A stretch of DNA of 64,000 bases, from assembly GCA_024226515.1 (NCBI GenBank), contig JAAELQ010000205.1, positions 1 through 64,000 of the forward strand. Reading direction: 5' to 3'. Shown here one piece after another: positions 16,192 to 24,744 of this stretch. The notes beneath the pieces were generated by a model. It searched no databases, was not told where the DNA came from, and saw only the letters and a list, made by a program, of their open reading frames with translations. Both the position numbers and the translations under genes were made by a program. The DNA comes from a bacterium. Lineage in GTDB: Bacteria > Acidobacteriota > Polarisedimenticolia > Polarisedimenticolales > Polarisedimenticolaceae. Each line of letters opens with the position of its first letter. The stretch's first letter is position 1.

Positions 16192-17171
16192 GTTTCGTCG
16201 AGGAACGGATCAACGATCACGTCGAACTCGACTTCGGCACACGCGGCGGGCCCGCGTTCTCGGTGTCGGTCGTCGAGAACGACGGCGGACAGGAAGAACG
16301 TGTGACTCGCTGGGCATCGCCGAAGCGCGTCTATTCCAACGCCCGATTCGGTCGCCGGAAAAACCAGGACGTCTACGCGCTGATCGAGTTCTACGTGGCC
16401 GTTCAAGGTCCCACGATCGGCTTCCGCTTCAAGGACCCTCGCGACTACGCGACATCCTCAAGCGGGGTCACGCACGGGGACGCGGGGGTGGCCGTCACGG
16501 CGGCCGATGTGGTGATCGGGATCGGGGACGGGTCGGAGACCGTTTTCCAGCTCAGTAAGAAATACGTACTGGGCGCGCTCTCGCGCTCGCGCACAATCGA
16601 GAAGCCTGTAGCCGGCACCGTCAAGGTGGCGGTCGACGGTGTGACGCAGGTTGAGGGGACGGATTTCACAGTCAACACCGCAACGGGACAGATCACGTTT
16701 ACGGTGGCGCCTCCGCTCGACGACGAGGTGACCGCAGGCTCCGAATTCGACGTGCCTGTACGGTTCGGGACTCGCACGAGTCTTGAGGTCGAGCACGATT
16801 CGGCCAACACTGGCACGGTGTCCGTCGAGCTGATCGAGATCCGTGGCGAGAAGGCGGACCCGGAACAGGCGTACAATGGCGGCTCCAACCCGGTCGGCAC
16901 AATCTCGGTTTCCGTGTTCATCACGCTCTCGGAAGGCCGCTCGGTGACGGTCGAGCCCGATACGGCAAGCCTCGGCGTGAAGCTCCCGCTCAAGGCCGAC
17001 GTCGAGCCTGGCGGGCCTATCTTTCTCGTTCGGAACGCAGGGTCCGAATCTATCGAGCTGCAGGAGAACGACGGGACCAAGATCGTGGACATCCCGATCG
17101 GAGCCACCGTCACCGTCCTGCTTGACGAGGTGACCTCAGGGGGCGCGCGCTCCTGGACGGCGTTCGGATGA
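16188..17171 (+). CDS. Distal tail protein (DUF2460, GTA gp12-like)
   Basis: A 327-residue protein starting at a GTG that overlaps the tape measure stop. Residues 1-210 match DUF2460: FVEERINDHVELDFGTRGGP, then RWASPKRVYSNARFGRR and GFRFKDPRDY, then DVPVRFGTR. This is the distal tail protein of gene transfer agents and many siphophages, forming the ring between tube and hub. Residues about 245-327 are an extra all-beta module also found in other structural proteins of this phage. It opens the GTA-like tail tip cassette. Confidence 0.85.
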   Translation: MSFVEERINDHVELDFGTRGGPAFSVSVVENDGGQEERVTRWASPKRVYSNARFGRRKNQDVYALIEFYVAVQGPTIGFRFKDPRDYATSSSGVTHGDAGVAVTAADVVIGIGDGSETVFQLSKKYVLGALSRSRTIEKPVAGTVKVAVDGVTQVEGTDFTVNTATGQITFTVAPPLDDEVTAGSEFDVPVRFGTRTSLEVEHDSANTGTVSVELIEIRGEKADPEQAYNGGSNPVGTISVSVFITLSEGRSVTVEPDTASLGVKLPLKADVEPGGPIFLVRNAGSESIELQENDGTKIVDIPIGATVTVLLDEVTSGGARSWTAFG

Positions 17172-18394
17172 AATACAGCGAATGGACAGGCGGCGGGCTA
17201 CAGTTCACGATCACGTCGGAACTCAAGATGTCCTCCCTGATGCGGTTCTACAACGTGCAGGCCAACGCGGCCAGTCAGGACGTCAAGCTGCCGGACGCGC
17301 GCAAACTGCGCACAGGCGGCTGGGTCTTTTTCGTGAACAACCGCGGCGCCACTCACGCGTTCGATCTGGTGGACCAGGCCGGCACGACGCTGGCCACGGT
17401 GGACGTCGGCAAGCTGGTCACGATCGAACTCCTCACGAACGCGGACGTGAACGGTACCTGGAATGTCGTCCTGCGGGACTCAGTCAATATTCCCGAGCCG
17501 CCCTCGAACGACTTCCTACACACGATCAGCGGCGTGGACGTGGCGATCCAAAAAGAGATTTGGAAATACGATCACGGCCTTGACTCCTGGGCCGAGCGGA
17601 CCGCGCCTTCGAATCACCACATTGAAGGGGCGGGCGAGCGCGCGTCGCTCTTCGCCTACGTCTTCTGCTCGGGCTCGGGCGGGGGGCAGAACGGAGACGA
17701 GACAGACGAGTATTCCGGCGCCTTGGATTCGTGGACCGCGAAGACCGATTGCACGACCGGCAGCCAGAAGCGGACGTCGGGCGTGGTCTCGAACCTGATC
17801 GAGGCGTACGGTAAGGACTCCGGCACGCCGCGTAACCAGCACGAGCAGTACGCCCGAAGTGGGGACTCATGGACTTCGGGAACGGTCTTCCCGTCTAACA
17901 TCCGGCACGCCTTCGGCGCGTCCCCGGGCAACTCCAAGATTTACATCTACGGCGGGATCGAGAGCACTACGGCAATCTGGACGGCAGTCCTCTCGAATCG
18001 AGAGCACGAGCCGGTCGGCGACACGTTCAGCTCTAAGACGGCACTCCCGACCGACACTCGCGCAGAGCATGGAGGGTTCGTCCTCGGGTCGAAATGCTAC
18101 TCTGTGGCCGGCCGGACGAAGAAAAACAGCGGCGTCGACCTGGACCGGACGGACGAATACGATCCTGTCGGCGACTCCTGGACCACTCGCCAGGCCTGGC
18201 CGCACGGCGGCACCCGCAACGGGCCCGGCTGCACTACAATCGGGACGACCGCGTACGGGACCGGGGGCGAGGGCAATATCCAGACCGCCTCCTACCAGGT
18301 CGACACCTGGACCTCTAGCCTCGCCAACCACGGCGCGGGCGGTTCCTCCCTGAGCGGCTTCCAGAACGAAACCCTCCCCCTGCCGATCCCATGA
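17168..18394 (+). CDS. Kelch-repeat tail protein
   Basis: A 408-residue protein with ATG overlapping the previous stop. Residues about 20-110 are the all-beta module shared with other virion proteins. Residues about 125-400 contain about six Kelch-like units, recognisable by Y-x-x-x-x-DSW and related motifs (LDSWAERTA, LDSWTAKTD, GDSWTSGTV, GDTFSSKTA, GDSWTTRQA, VDTWTSSLA) separated by about 50 residues, each with a GG/GS strand. This predicts a six-bladed propeller. It lies between the distal tail and hub genes, so a surface-exposed adhesion role is plausible. The propeller fold is inferred from the repeat pattern. Confidence 0.75.
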   Translation: MKYSEWTGGGLQFTITSELKMSSLMRFYNVQANAASQDVKLPDARKLRTGGWVFFVNNRGATHAFDLVDQAGTTLATVDVGKLVTIELLTNADVNGTWNVVLRDSVNIPEPPSNDFLHTISGVDVAIQKEIWKYDHGLDSWAERTAPSNHHIEGAGERASLFAYVFCSGSGGGQNGDETDEYSGALDSWTAKTDCTTGSQKRTSGVVSNLIEAYGKDSGTPRNQHEQYARSGDSWTSGTVFPSNIRHAFGASPGNSKIYIYGGIESTTAIWTAVLSNREHEPVGDTFSSKTALPTDTRAEHGGFVLGSKCYSVAGRTKKNSGVDLDRTDEYDPVGDSWTTRQAWPHGGTRNGPGCTTIGTTAYGTGGEGNIQTASYQVDTWTSSLANHGAGGSSLSGFQNETLPLPIP

Positions 18395-19113
18395 CATCCC
18401 CCACGACCACTCTTGAGACGCTGCTCAACGATTGCGAAATGGCGCACTCAACGCTCCAATGCCGCCACTTCATCACGACCCGCGCGGGCGGGACTAATTA
18501 CGGCATGTACCGCCAGGCGCTCCGCGAACTCTCGAGCCGCACGAACAACCTCAAGGAGGAGTATCTGGTAATCGCGGAGGCGGAGGTGGAGCGCGAGGAG
18601 GCCGAGTTCGATCTTGCCGAGCACGTCGAGGCCTATGGGCCGGTCGCGGACGTCGCCGACGTCCGCGAGGGGTTCGCTCGGCGCCGTCTTGTAATCCGAG
18701 TGGCCCGCGCGAACGCTGCGCTCCACTCCCTCGGACACACGGTCAAGTGGCACGAGTGCGAGTGGCGCGAGTTCTACGGGCAGGCCATGCTCCTTCGTGC
18801 ACGGCTGGGGCTGCTGCCGGGCCAGGCCTTAGACCGCGAGCGCCGCGCCGCGCTCGACCTCCATATGTGGGAGCGCCAACTGGAGAACGGGATCGCCGCG
18901 CGCATGCTGGCCCACGAGCACGCGATCGACTCGAACTTACTAGAGCTGCTGCGCTCCATGCCTGAGCAGTCGGCCAGGCGTTTGATGCAGGCCGTAGACG
19001 CGCCTGTGGAGTTTCTCGACCGTGTGAAGGCGCGGCAGCGGGTGGAGGCACCGAACGTCGACCTCGACACTCTCGACGCGGTCGAGCCTCGGAGGCTGAT
19101 CGAGTGTCCCTAG
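18391..19113 (+). CDS. Helical protein of the tail tip cassette, unknown
   Basis: A 240-residue, mostly helical, Glu/Arg/Ala-rich protein with no recognised domain. Its ATG overlaps the Kelch gene stop and its own end overlaps the hub gene start by 10 nt, so it is made with the tail tip cassette. It has no counterpart in the classical GTA gp12-gp15 order. A chaperone or accessory tip component is possible. Confidence 0.65.
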   Translation: MTSPTTTLETLLNDCEMAHSTLQCRHFITTRAGGTNYGMYRQALRELSSRTNNLKEEYLVIAEAEVEREEAEFDLAEHVEAYGPVADVADVREGFARRRLVIRVARANAALHSLGHTVKWHECEWREFYGQAMLLRARLGLLPGQALDRERRAALDLHMWERQLENGIAARMLAHEHAIDSNLLELLRSMPEQSARRLMQAVDAPVEFLDRVKARQRVEAPNVDLDTLDAVEPRRLIECP

Positions 19114-20012
19114 TCATCCCGACGAACCTCGCAGGGCTTGCTGCCCAGCAGGCGCACCGCTTCGCGAGTCTCTGGCTCCTGGATCGGGTCGACTCCACGC
19201 AGTTCCGATTCACGACCCACGACCAGCCGCTCGACTTCGACGACGGGTCCGGCACGCAGGAGTACAAGGTCGGCGGCGCGTTCAACCAGAGCGCGCGCCG
19301 GCAACAGACGGGGCTCAAGGACCGGAACCTCGACATCCAAGGGATGATTACGTCGGCCGACATCACGACCGCCGACCTGCGCGCCCAGCTCTTCCACGGC
19401 GCGACCCTGACAGAGTTCCTCGTAGACTGGCGCTACCCCTGGGCAGGGTTCTTCGCCAAGGAGGTCTATCAGCTTGAGTCCATCGAGCATGATGACGAGG
19501 TCTGGATGGCAGACCTAGCCGGGGTGACGAGCATCCTCGGTCACAAGGACGGGCGCGTGTTTGGCCGGACATGCAACACATCGTTGTTCGGCGCCCGCTG
19601 CGGCCTGCTCAAGAGCGCGGAAACATGGTACGAGGTAACCGGGGTGCGTGTAGAGGCAGCCTCACAAAGCGCAACTGAGCCGCAGCGCGTGTTCGGGGCG
19701 GTCCTCTCCGACATCCCTTCCTCGGGACCGCGCGAGACCGAGTACAAGCACGGCTTGCTTACCTGGACCACGGGCGCGAACGTGGGGGTAGTGTCGGAAG
19801 TCAAGGAGTACGGGCACACGTCAACCGGGGGGCAGCGTGACATCGAACTCCACCTGCCGACCCCGGCAGCCATTGCCGACGCGGACGAGTTCACGATCGA
19901 GAGTGGCTGCGACCGCCTACGCACCACGTGTCGGGACGATTTCGACAACGAGGACAACCATCGCGGGTGGCCCTTCATGCCCGGGACTGACGACACGCTG
20001 GAAACGCCGTGA
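19104..20012 (+). CDS. Tail hub protein (DUF2163, GTA gp13-like)
   Basis: A 302-residue protein starting at GTG inside the previous gene. The N-terminus (LAGLAAQQAHRFASLWLL, FRFTTHD, DFDDGSG, GLKDRNLDIQGMI) matches DUF2163/phage BR0599-type hub proteins. Four cysteines occur as RTCNTSLFGARCG (about 155-166) and SGCDRLRTTC (about 272-281), the four-Cys layout of lambda gpL-type tip proteins that bind an iron-sulfur cluster. It likely forms the hub ring under the distal tail protein. Cluster binding is inferred from family knowledge. Confidence 0.85.
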   Translation: MSLVIPTNLAGLAAQQAHRFASLWLLDRVDSTQFRFTTHDQPLDFDDGSGTQEYKVGGAFNQSARRQQTGLKDRNLDIQGMITSADITTADLRAQLFHGATLTEFLVDWRYPWAGFFAKEVYQLESIEHDDEVWMADLAGVTSILGHKDGRVFGRTCNTSLFGARCGLLKSAETWYEVTGVRVEAASQSATEPQRVFGAVLSDIPSSGPRETEYKHGLLTWTTGANVGVVSEVKEYGHTSTGGQRDIELHLPTPAAIADADEFTIESGCDRLRTTCRDDFDNEDNHRGWPFMPGTDDTLETP

Positions 20013-20503
20013 GAGCCTTCGACGTGTTGGCGATGCCGAAGGCGTTCAAGAATGAACACAGCGTGCACGTACGCGTCCTTGAGTACGTGGGGACGCCGTT
20101 CTCCCACCAGGGGAGGCGGCCGGGGAAAGCGATCGATTGCGTGGGAGTGTTCGTTTGCGCGGCGCGCGCAGAGGGGTACGACATTGACGACTGTACGGTT
20201 TACGGACGCAACCCCAACCCCCGGCAGCTCCTCGACTACGTCTCGCGGAACAGCGTCCAGATCCCGCTCGAAGAGGCGGTTGAGGGGGACTCGCTCCTGT
20301 TCTGGTACGCTAGGCGGATGCGACGCACCGGCGAAGAACTCCCCCGGCACCTGGGGGTCCTGTCCTGGAAGGATGGCCGGCCCGCCATGGTCCACGCCTG
20401 GGAGGACGTGGGGCGCGTCGAGCACTCGACGCTCGATGATCCGTACTGGGAGGGGAAGATCCTTTCCGCGTGGCGCCTGAAGCCGGAGAGGCGTCTTGGC
20501 TAG
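20009..20503 (+). CDS. NlpC/P60 peptidase of the tail tip (GTA gp14-like)
   Basis: A 164-residue protein, GTG start overlapping the hub stop. Cys44 in AIDCVGVF is the nucleophile position of NlpC/P60 peptidases; His114 in PRHLGVL and His129 in MVHA fit the His and third catalytic position. GDSLLFW before the His is typical. It probably cleaves peptidoglycan peptides as the tail tip crosses the envelope. If the host is a planctomycete, whose peptidoglycan is sparse or absent in some lineages, this enzyme is informative about the wall. Confidence 0.85.
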   Translation: MRAFDVLAMPKAFKNEHSVHVRVLEYVGTPFSHQGRRPGKAIDCVGVFVCAARAEGYDIDDCTVYGRNPNPRQLLDYVSRNSVQIPLEEAVEGDSLLFWYARRMRRTGEELPRHLGVLSWKDGRPAMVHAWEDVGRVEHSTLDDPYWEGKILSAWRLKPERRLG

Positions 20504-23138
20504 CGTCGCGTTCGCGGCTATCGCAGGACCCGGAGCGCTTGCCCTCGGGCCCGTCGGGCTCGCCCTAGGTGGCGCGGCGGCGGCGTACCTCGACAACGCC
20601 GTGATTTTCCCGGCGCTCTTCCCACAGGACCCGGTCCAGGGTCCGCGCGTCAAGGACCTGCGCATCTCGGAGGACTCCGAGGGAGCGCCCTACGTGCGCT
20701 GCTTCGGCGAGAAGAACCGCGTCGGCGGTACGGTCTTCTGGAAGTCCGAGCTCAAAGAGACGCGCACCTCGGAGGAGGTCGGTGGCAAAGGCGGCGGCGG
20801 CCAGGAGGCAGACAACTTCACGTATGCCGTAGACGTCGCAGTCGCGTGGGCCGAAGGCCCCGAGGACGGGCTCGGGATTGAGCACGTGCAGCGGGTCTAC
20901 ACGAACACCAAAATCCTGTTCAATAAGACGCCGGGCCAAACGATCGTCTCGGACCAGCTCACGGCCACGGCGGAGACTACGCGCGAATGGTCGTTCGCGC
21001 TGAATATGTTCATTATTGGACGGTACGTGCTCAAGATCGACGCGCCGGCCGACACGGTCACGCTCGATCGCTTCCGCAGCGGTCACGACGTCGCATCAAG
21101 CGGCTGGGCTAATGCCGAGAACAACGGCACGTTCCGCTGTGTGCAGGCGCGCACGTTGCCGAGTGGTATCGTGCGCGTGGTCCTATCCCGCGACGATCAA
21201 GCGTTCGTGACAGAGGCCGCAGGACAGACGGTCACACTGCAGCAGGACACGACGACGGGCCTTGAGCGCTTTCACCGCAGCCAGGTGGAGGATATTACCC
21301 ACTTCACCGGCACGGAGACTCAGACCGCGCCGAGCCTCATCACCGCCGACACGACCACATCCCCAGGCTTCCGGGGCATGGCCTACTCGCTGCTCAAGAA
21401 CCTGCAACTTGCGGACTTTGGTAACACAATCCCAACATTCGGTGCGGAGATTGACGCCCGCGAGGGGGACACCGTCGGGGAGGCCGTCGGGGCTATCCTT
21501 GAGCGGGCGGGGCGCTCGGCGTCGGACTACGACACTACCGACGTGGACGCGATCGTCCTGTCCGGCTACGCCATCCGCGGCCCGCAGTCGCCGCGCTCAT
21601 CGTTGGGTCCGATCTTGATGGCATTCGACATCTATACGCGCGAGGTGCGCGGGGTGCTTGAGTTCCGCCAGCGTGGGAACGCCCCGGAAGTAACGATCGA
21701 TACGGCCGACCTCGCGGCGCACGCGATCGGGAACGACGCGCCGCGAAAAATCCGCATCAAGGACCGCAAGGAGCATGGCCTTCCCAAGACGGTCAACGTC
21801 TCGTATATCGACGTGGACGACCCGCGGCTCCAGTCCGCGTCGCAGTCAGCTATCAAACTGAACACGCTCTCGAACGCCGTGCTGAACGTGGACCTGCCGA
21901 TCGCGATAACCGCGATTCAGGCCAAGAACATCGCCGAGCGCATCCTGTGGACGGCCTGGGCGAACCGTCGCGAGGTTACGCTCCAGCTCCCGCCCTCCTA
22001 CGTGCACGTCCAGGAGGGCGACGTGCTCACGTTCACGCTCGACGGCAAGGACTGGCGCGTGTTCGTCCTCAAGGCCGACAGCGGCGCCAATGGGCTGATC
22101 GTGATCGACGGTGTGGAGGAGGTCGACGCGCTGCTTACGTTCACATCGGCCGCCGACGAGCGCCAAGAGATTCGCCACCGCCCGCAGTACCTTGCCGGAG
22201 AGACGGACCTCTCGCTGATCGAGGTAGGGTGCCTGCGCGACGAGGACGCCATCGTGCCCGGCTTCTACATTGCCGCGTCCATGTCCGACCCGACCGTGCC
22301 ATTCCGGCCGCTGGTCATCTACGAGAGCAAGGACGGCGGGTCCAGCTTCACCGCAGTGCTCGTGCAGAGTTCGGAGGCGGCGCAGGGTACCGCGCTGGCC
22401 GAACTCGGGGGCGTCGCGTGCCCCAACCTCTTCGACGAGGAGAACAGCCTGCTGATCCGGGTCGACAACTACACCCCCTCCTCCGCGGACATGGACGATG
22501 TCCTCGCAGGCACGAACCGCGTCCTGATCGGGCAGGAGGTTGTCGGTTACCGCACGGTGGTGGCCGAAGGCGACGACGAGTACACGATTTCCGGACTCCT
22601 GCGCGGCTTGGCCGGCACAGAGGACTTCGTCGAGGAACACGCCGTCGGGGAGCGGGCGGTGTTCCTCAGCGCGGGCGGCGTCCTGTTCAACTCGGTGAAT
22701 ACCTCCGCGATCGGGACCGCCCGCCAGTACAAAGCCGTTCCGCAGGGATCGCTAGAGAGCGACTACGACGCGACGGAGATCCTGGTCCAGGCCCGGTGCT
22801 TCTGGCCTCTGTCGCCGTCACACGTCCAGGGCGAGCGCCAGACGGACAACGATTGGGAGATCGAGTGGTCGCGCCGCACGCGTTTGAACTTCAACGTGTT
22901 GGAGAACGACACGCTCCCGCTCCTAGACACGCCCGAGGCCTACGAGATCGACGTCCTGAACGTCGGCACAGGCGTGGTCCTGAACACCTACACGAGTTCG
23001 ACGCCGAGCCTCGACTACACCGCTGCCCTGCAGACGAACGATTACGGCAGCGCCCAGGCCACGATCAGGGTTGCTGTTTACCAGATGTCCGACGTGATCG
23101 GCCGGGGCAAAGGCACTGACGTTATATTGACCGGCTGA
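20496..23138 (+). CDS. Tail tip megatron-like protein (Phage-tail_3, GTA gp15-like)
   Basis: An 880-residue protein starting at TTG within the peptidase gene end. The hydrophobic Gly/Ala N-terminus (residues 1-40), the long central beta region with a conserved-type RKIRIKDRKEHGLPKTVNVSYID segment (about 415-435) and the late GQEVVGYRTV and GLLRGLAGTE segment (about 680-710) match the Phage-tail_3 region of GTA gp15 megatron proteins. The glycosidase TIM domain of GTA gp15 is not evident. It forms the central tip or fibre. Confidence 0.8.
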   Translation: MASVAFAAIAGPGALALGPVGLALGGAAAAYLDNAVIFPALFPQDPVQGPRVKDLRISEDSEGAPYVRCFGEKNRVGGTVFWKSELKETRTSEEVGGKGGGGQEADNFTYAVDVAVAWAEGPEDGLGIEHVQRVYTNTKILFNKTPGQTIVSDQLTATAETTREWSFALNMFIIGRYVLKIDAPADTVTLDRFRSGHDVASSGWANAENNGTFRCVQARTLPSGIVRVVLSRDDQAFVTEAAGQTVTLQQDTTTGLERFHRSQVEDITHFTGTETQTAPSLITADTTTSPGFRGMAYSLLKNLQLADFGNTIPTFGAEIDAREGDTVGEAVGAILERAGRSASDYDTTDVDAIVLSGYAIRGPQSPRSSLGPILMAFDIYTREVRGVLEFRQRGNAPEVTIDTADLAAHAIGNDAPRKIRIKDRKEHGLPKTVNVSYIDVDDPRLQSASQSAIKLNTLSNAVLNVDLPIAITAIQAKNIAERILWTAWANRREVTLQLPPSYVHVQEGDVLTFTLDGKDWRVFVLKADSGANGLIVIDGVEEVDALLTFTSAADERQEIRHRPQYLAGETDLSLIEVGCLRDEDAIVPGFYIAASMSDPTVPFRPLVIYESKDGGSSFTAVLVQSSEAAQGTALAELGGVACPNLFDEENSLLIRVDNYTPSSADMDDVLAGTNRVLIGQEVVGYRTVVAEGDDEYTISGLLRGLAGTEDFVEEHAVGERAVFLSAGGVLFNSVNTSAIGTARQYKAVPQGSLESDYDATEILVQARCFWPLSPSHVQGERQTDNDWEIEWSRRTRLNFNVLENDTLPLLDTPEAYEIDVLNVGTGVVLNTYTSSTPSLDYTAALQTNDYGSAQATIRVAVYQMSDVIGRGKGTDVILTG

Positions 23139-23145
23139 GACGACC

Positions 23146-23817
23146 ATGGCAGAGCAACTCGTACGCTACAGCTTCCTCGACATCCTCGCGAACAACGGCG
23201 GGAATGCGGTCACGCGCGTGAACGCCATCGCACGTGCGATGGACGCGTTCCTAGCGGGCGCGGACGTCAAGACGTCCACCGTCCTGGCCCAGCCCGGTTC
23301 GCCCAGCGAGGGCGACTTGCACCTCCTGCCCGAGACCGGAACACTCACCGGCGCGGACTGGTCCACCTTTACGAACGGGAACCTCGCGCTGTACCTGAAC
23401 GACGCGTGGCAGGAGATCACGTCAAAGAAGGGCATGAGCGTCCGTGACGACGAGAAGGGCCGCCACCTCGTCTACAACGCCTCGAACTGGCTGCCCCCCG
23501 CCCTGCATGTGGAGAGTTCCATCACAGCATCGACCACGCAGACGCAGGGGCAGGAGCCGCTCACCGGCGAGTTCAACGTCGTGGCCACGGTCGCCAACGC
23601 GAACGACGTCGTGACCCTGCCGGTTGCCGCACTGGGTCGGTCCTGCGTGGTGGTGAACCGCGGCGCGAACGCGCTCCAGATTTTCCCCGCCTCAGGGGAC
23701 GGGGTCGACGACGAGGCGACGGATGCTTCCGTGACGCTTGCCGTGGACACCATGGCGACGTTCAGGGCGCAGGACGCGACCACCTGGTACAGCCAGAGCG
23801 GCGCCGGTCTCTCCTAA
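23146..23817 (+). CDS. Tail tip accessory protein, DUF2793-like
   Basis: A 223-residue protein 7 nt after the megatron gene. Residues about 45-120 have the DUF2793 pattern (PGSPSEGDLHLLP, ALYLNDAWQEI, GMSVRDDEKGRHLVY). Residues 138-220 are the shared all-beta module ending in TTWYSQ. DUF2793 proteins follow GTA-like tail tip genes and probably attach to fibres. It is the last gene of the rightward virion module; leftward genes begin beyond it. Confidence 0.7.
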   Translation: MAEQLVRYSFLDILANNGGNAVTRVNAIARAMDAFLAGADVKTSTVLAQPGSPSEGDLHLLPETGTLTGADWSTFTNGNLALYLNDAWQEITSKKGMSVRDDEKGRHLVYNASNWLPPALHVESSITASTTQTQGQEPLTGEFNVVATVANANDVVTLPVAALGRSCVVVNRGANALQIFPASGDGVDDEATDASVTLAVDTMATFRAQDATTWYSQSGAGLS

Positions 23818-23855
23818 TGACGGTCTCGCGTTGGGTTGATGTTCGTGATGTTCAT
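23814..23855 (-). CDS. 13-residue leftward micropeptide ORF
   Basis: ATG with a GAAAGGGAAATC ribosome binding site opens a 13-codon ORF (MNITNINPTRDRH) that runs into the end of the convergent 23146 gene. It would be ignored except that its upstream region is the same conserved module seen before real genes at 41275 and 51301. It may be a leader peptide, a truncated gene remnant or a transcript going nowhere. Confidence 0.3.
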   Translation of the reverse strand: MNITNINPTRDRH

Positions 23856-23908
23856 GATTTCCCTTTCGTCGCGGAGAGCCGGGAATCTTGAGGTTTCCGA
23901 ACTAGAAA
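23856..23908 (-). promoter_or_regulatory. AGTTCG-type upstream module, copy a
   Basis: Read leftward: TTTCTAGTTCG, then 42 nt including CCCGGCTCTC and GACGAAAGGGAAATC, then ATG. The same order and nearly the same spacing occur upstream of 41275 and 51301. The AGTTCG box would be a -35-like or activator element, the GAAAGGG a ribosome binding site. Confidence 0.45.
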
Positions 23909-23910
23909 AG

Positions 23911-24405
23911 TCAGATTTCGTACTCGATCTTTTCTCGAAAGTGAATCGCCCAGCGCCGCTTCCTTTTGTCGGTGTGTTCCCTCTTGACGCCTTTCGACCT
24001 GCCTGGGGTCGGGCTCGTCCAGTATGACCGGATCCCGCTCTTTTCAAGATCCCACCCGACCGCCCGGAGCGACGTCCCGCTCTCATTTTCCAGCGTGTAT
24101 GTAATACAGCGACGGGCGCCGATAGCTTTAGCAGCGCGCGCGCAAGCTCCCAAGAGTGCGGAGCAGCAGTTTTCCGCGCCGTCCGTAGCGACCCGCAATA
24201 CCTCGACTGTCTGTCTATCGTCATTGTTCCGGTTCGTCGGCCTGCCTGCGATAGCCACGCCCCGCAACCGGCCCTCCGAGACGGCACCGACGCAGAACCA
24301 GGCGAAGCCGCTGGGAATCTTCGGATGGTGTCTGTGCATCGCCTCCACATAAGCATTGGCCTTCGGGAGCGTGAGGGGGACGAGAAGTACACGCGGTTGA
24401 CCCAT
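23911..24405 (-). CDS. GNAT-like protein, XF1762 family
   Basis: A 164-residue leftward protein. The order LP-x-ANAYVEAMHRHHPK, GFAWFCVGAV, LRGVAIAGRP and a cysteine/alanine helix followed by TYTLENESGTSLRAVGW matches the XF1762/PHA01733 phage family related to GNAT acetyltransferases. LRAVGW is the typical C-terminal GNAT element. The substrate is unknown. It has a leaderless-type promoter: TAGTTT exactly 6 nt before the ATG. Confidence 0.7.
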   Translation of the reverse strand: MGQPRVLLVPLTLPKANAYVEAMHRHHPKIPSGFAWFCVGAVSEGRLRGVAIAGRPTNRNNDDRQTVEVLRVATDGAENCCSALLGACARAAKAIGARRCITYTLENESGTSLRAVGWDLEKSGIRSYWTSPTPGRSKGVKREHTDKRKRRWAIHFREKIEYEI

Positions 24406-24411
24406 GTTCGA

Positions 24412-24417
24412 AAACTA
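24412..24417 (-). promoter_or_regulatory. Leaderless-type -10 box TAGTTT
   Basis: TAGTTT then TCGAAC then ATG of the GNAT gene, the N6 spacing shared by many genes here. No Shine-Dalgarno sequence fits in the gap. Confidence 0.5.
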
Positions 24418-24482
24418 CCCTACTATTTCGTAAGAAGGTGGAAAAGTCGTTCGGGGAATGTTCCTATCCCGCTAAGGTGGGC

Positions 24483-24725
24483 ATGCTGAACGCTCGCGAC
24501 CTCTCTCAGACCCAGATCCGCTCCGTCTTCTCCACCTCCGAGGAAGACCTCCTTGAGCGGCTGATCCTCGTCGCCTCGATCGCTGAGGTACTCCAGGACG
24601 CGGCCGACGCAGCTCACCGGGCGGAGGGTGACCTCAGGCGGCGCGAGGCGTTCGCTCTCGCACACAGGGCCCGTCAGACAGGTATCGAGGCGGACCTGCC
24701 CGCGTGGCTCAGAGAGAGCCTCTGA
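24483..24725 (+). CDS. Small hypothetical protein
   Basis: An 80-residue rightward helical, Ala/Glu/Arg-rich protein between two leftward genes. I prefer ATG 24483 over the in-frame GTG at 24438 because CTAAGGTGGGC gives a weak ribosome binding site. No family is recognised. It converges on the helicase gene end at 24745. Confidence 0.5.
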   Translation: MLNARDLSQTQIRSVFSTSEEDLLERLILVASIAEVLQDAADAAHRAEGDLRRREAFALAHRARQTGIEADLPAWLRESL

Positions 24726-24744
24726 GGGCGTCTCAGCGGGTGTC

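Noticed and set aside
21947..23119. 390-codon rightward ORF in another frame of the megatron gene
   Set aside because: Arg/Gly/His-rich shadow of a high-GC gene without domain features.
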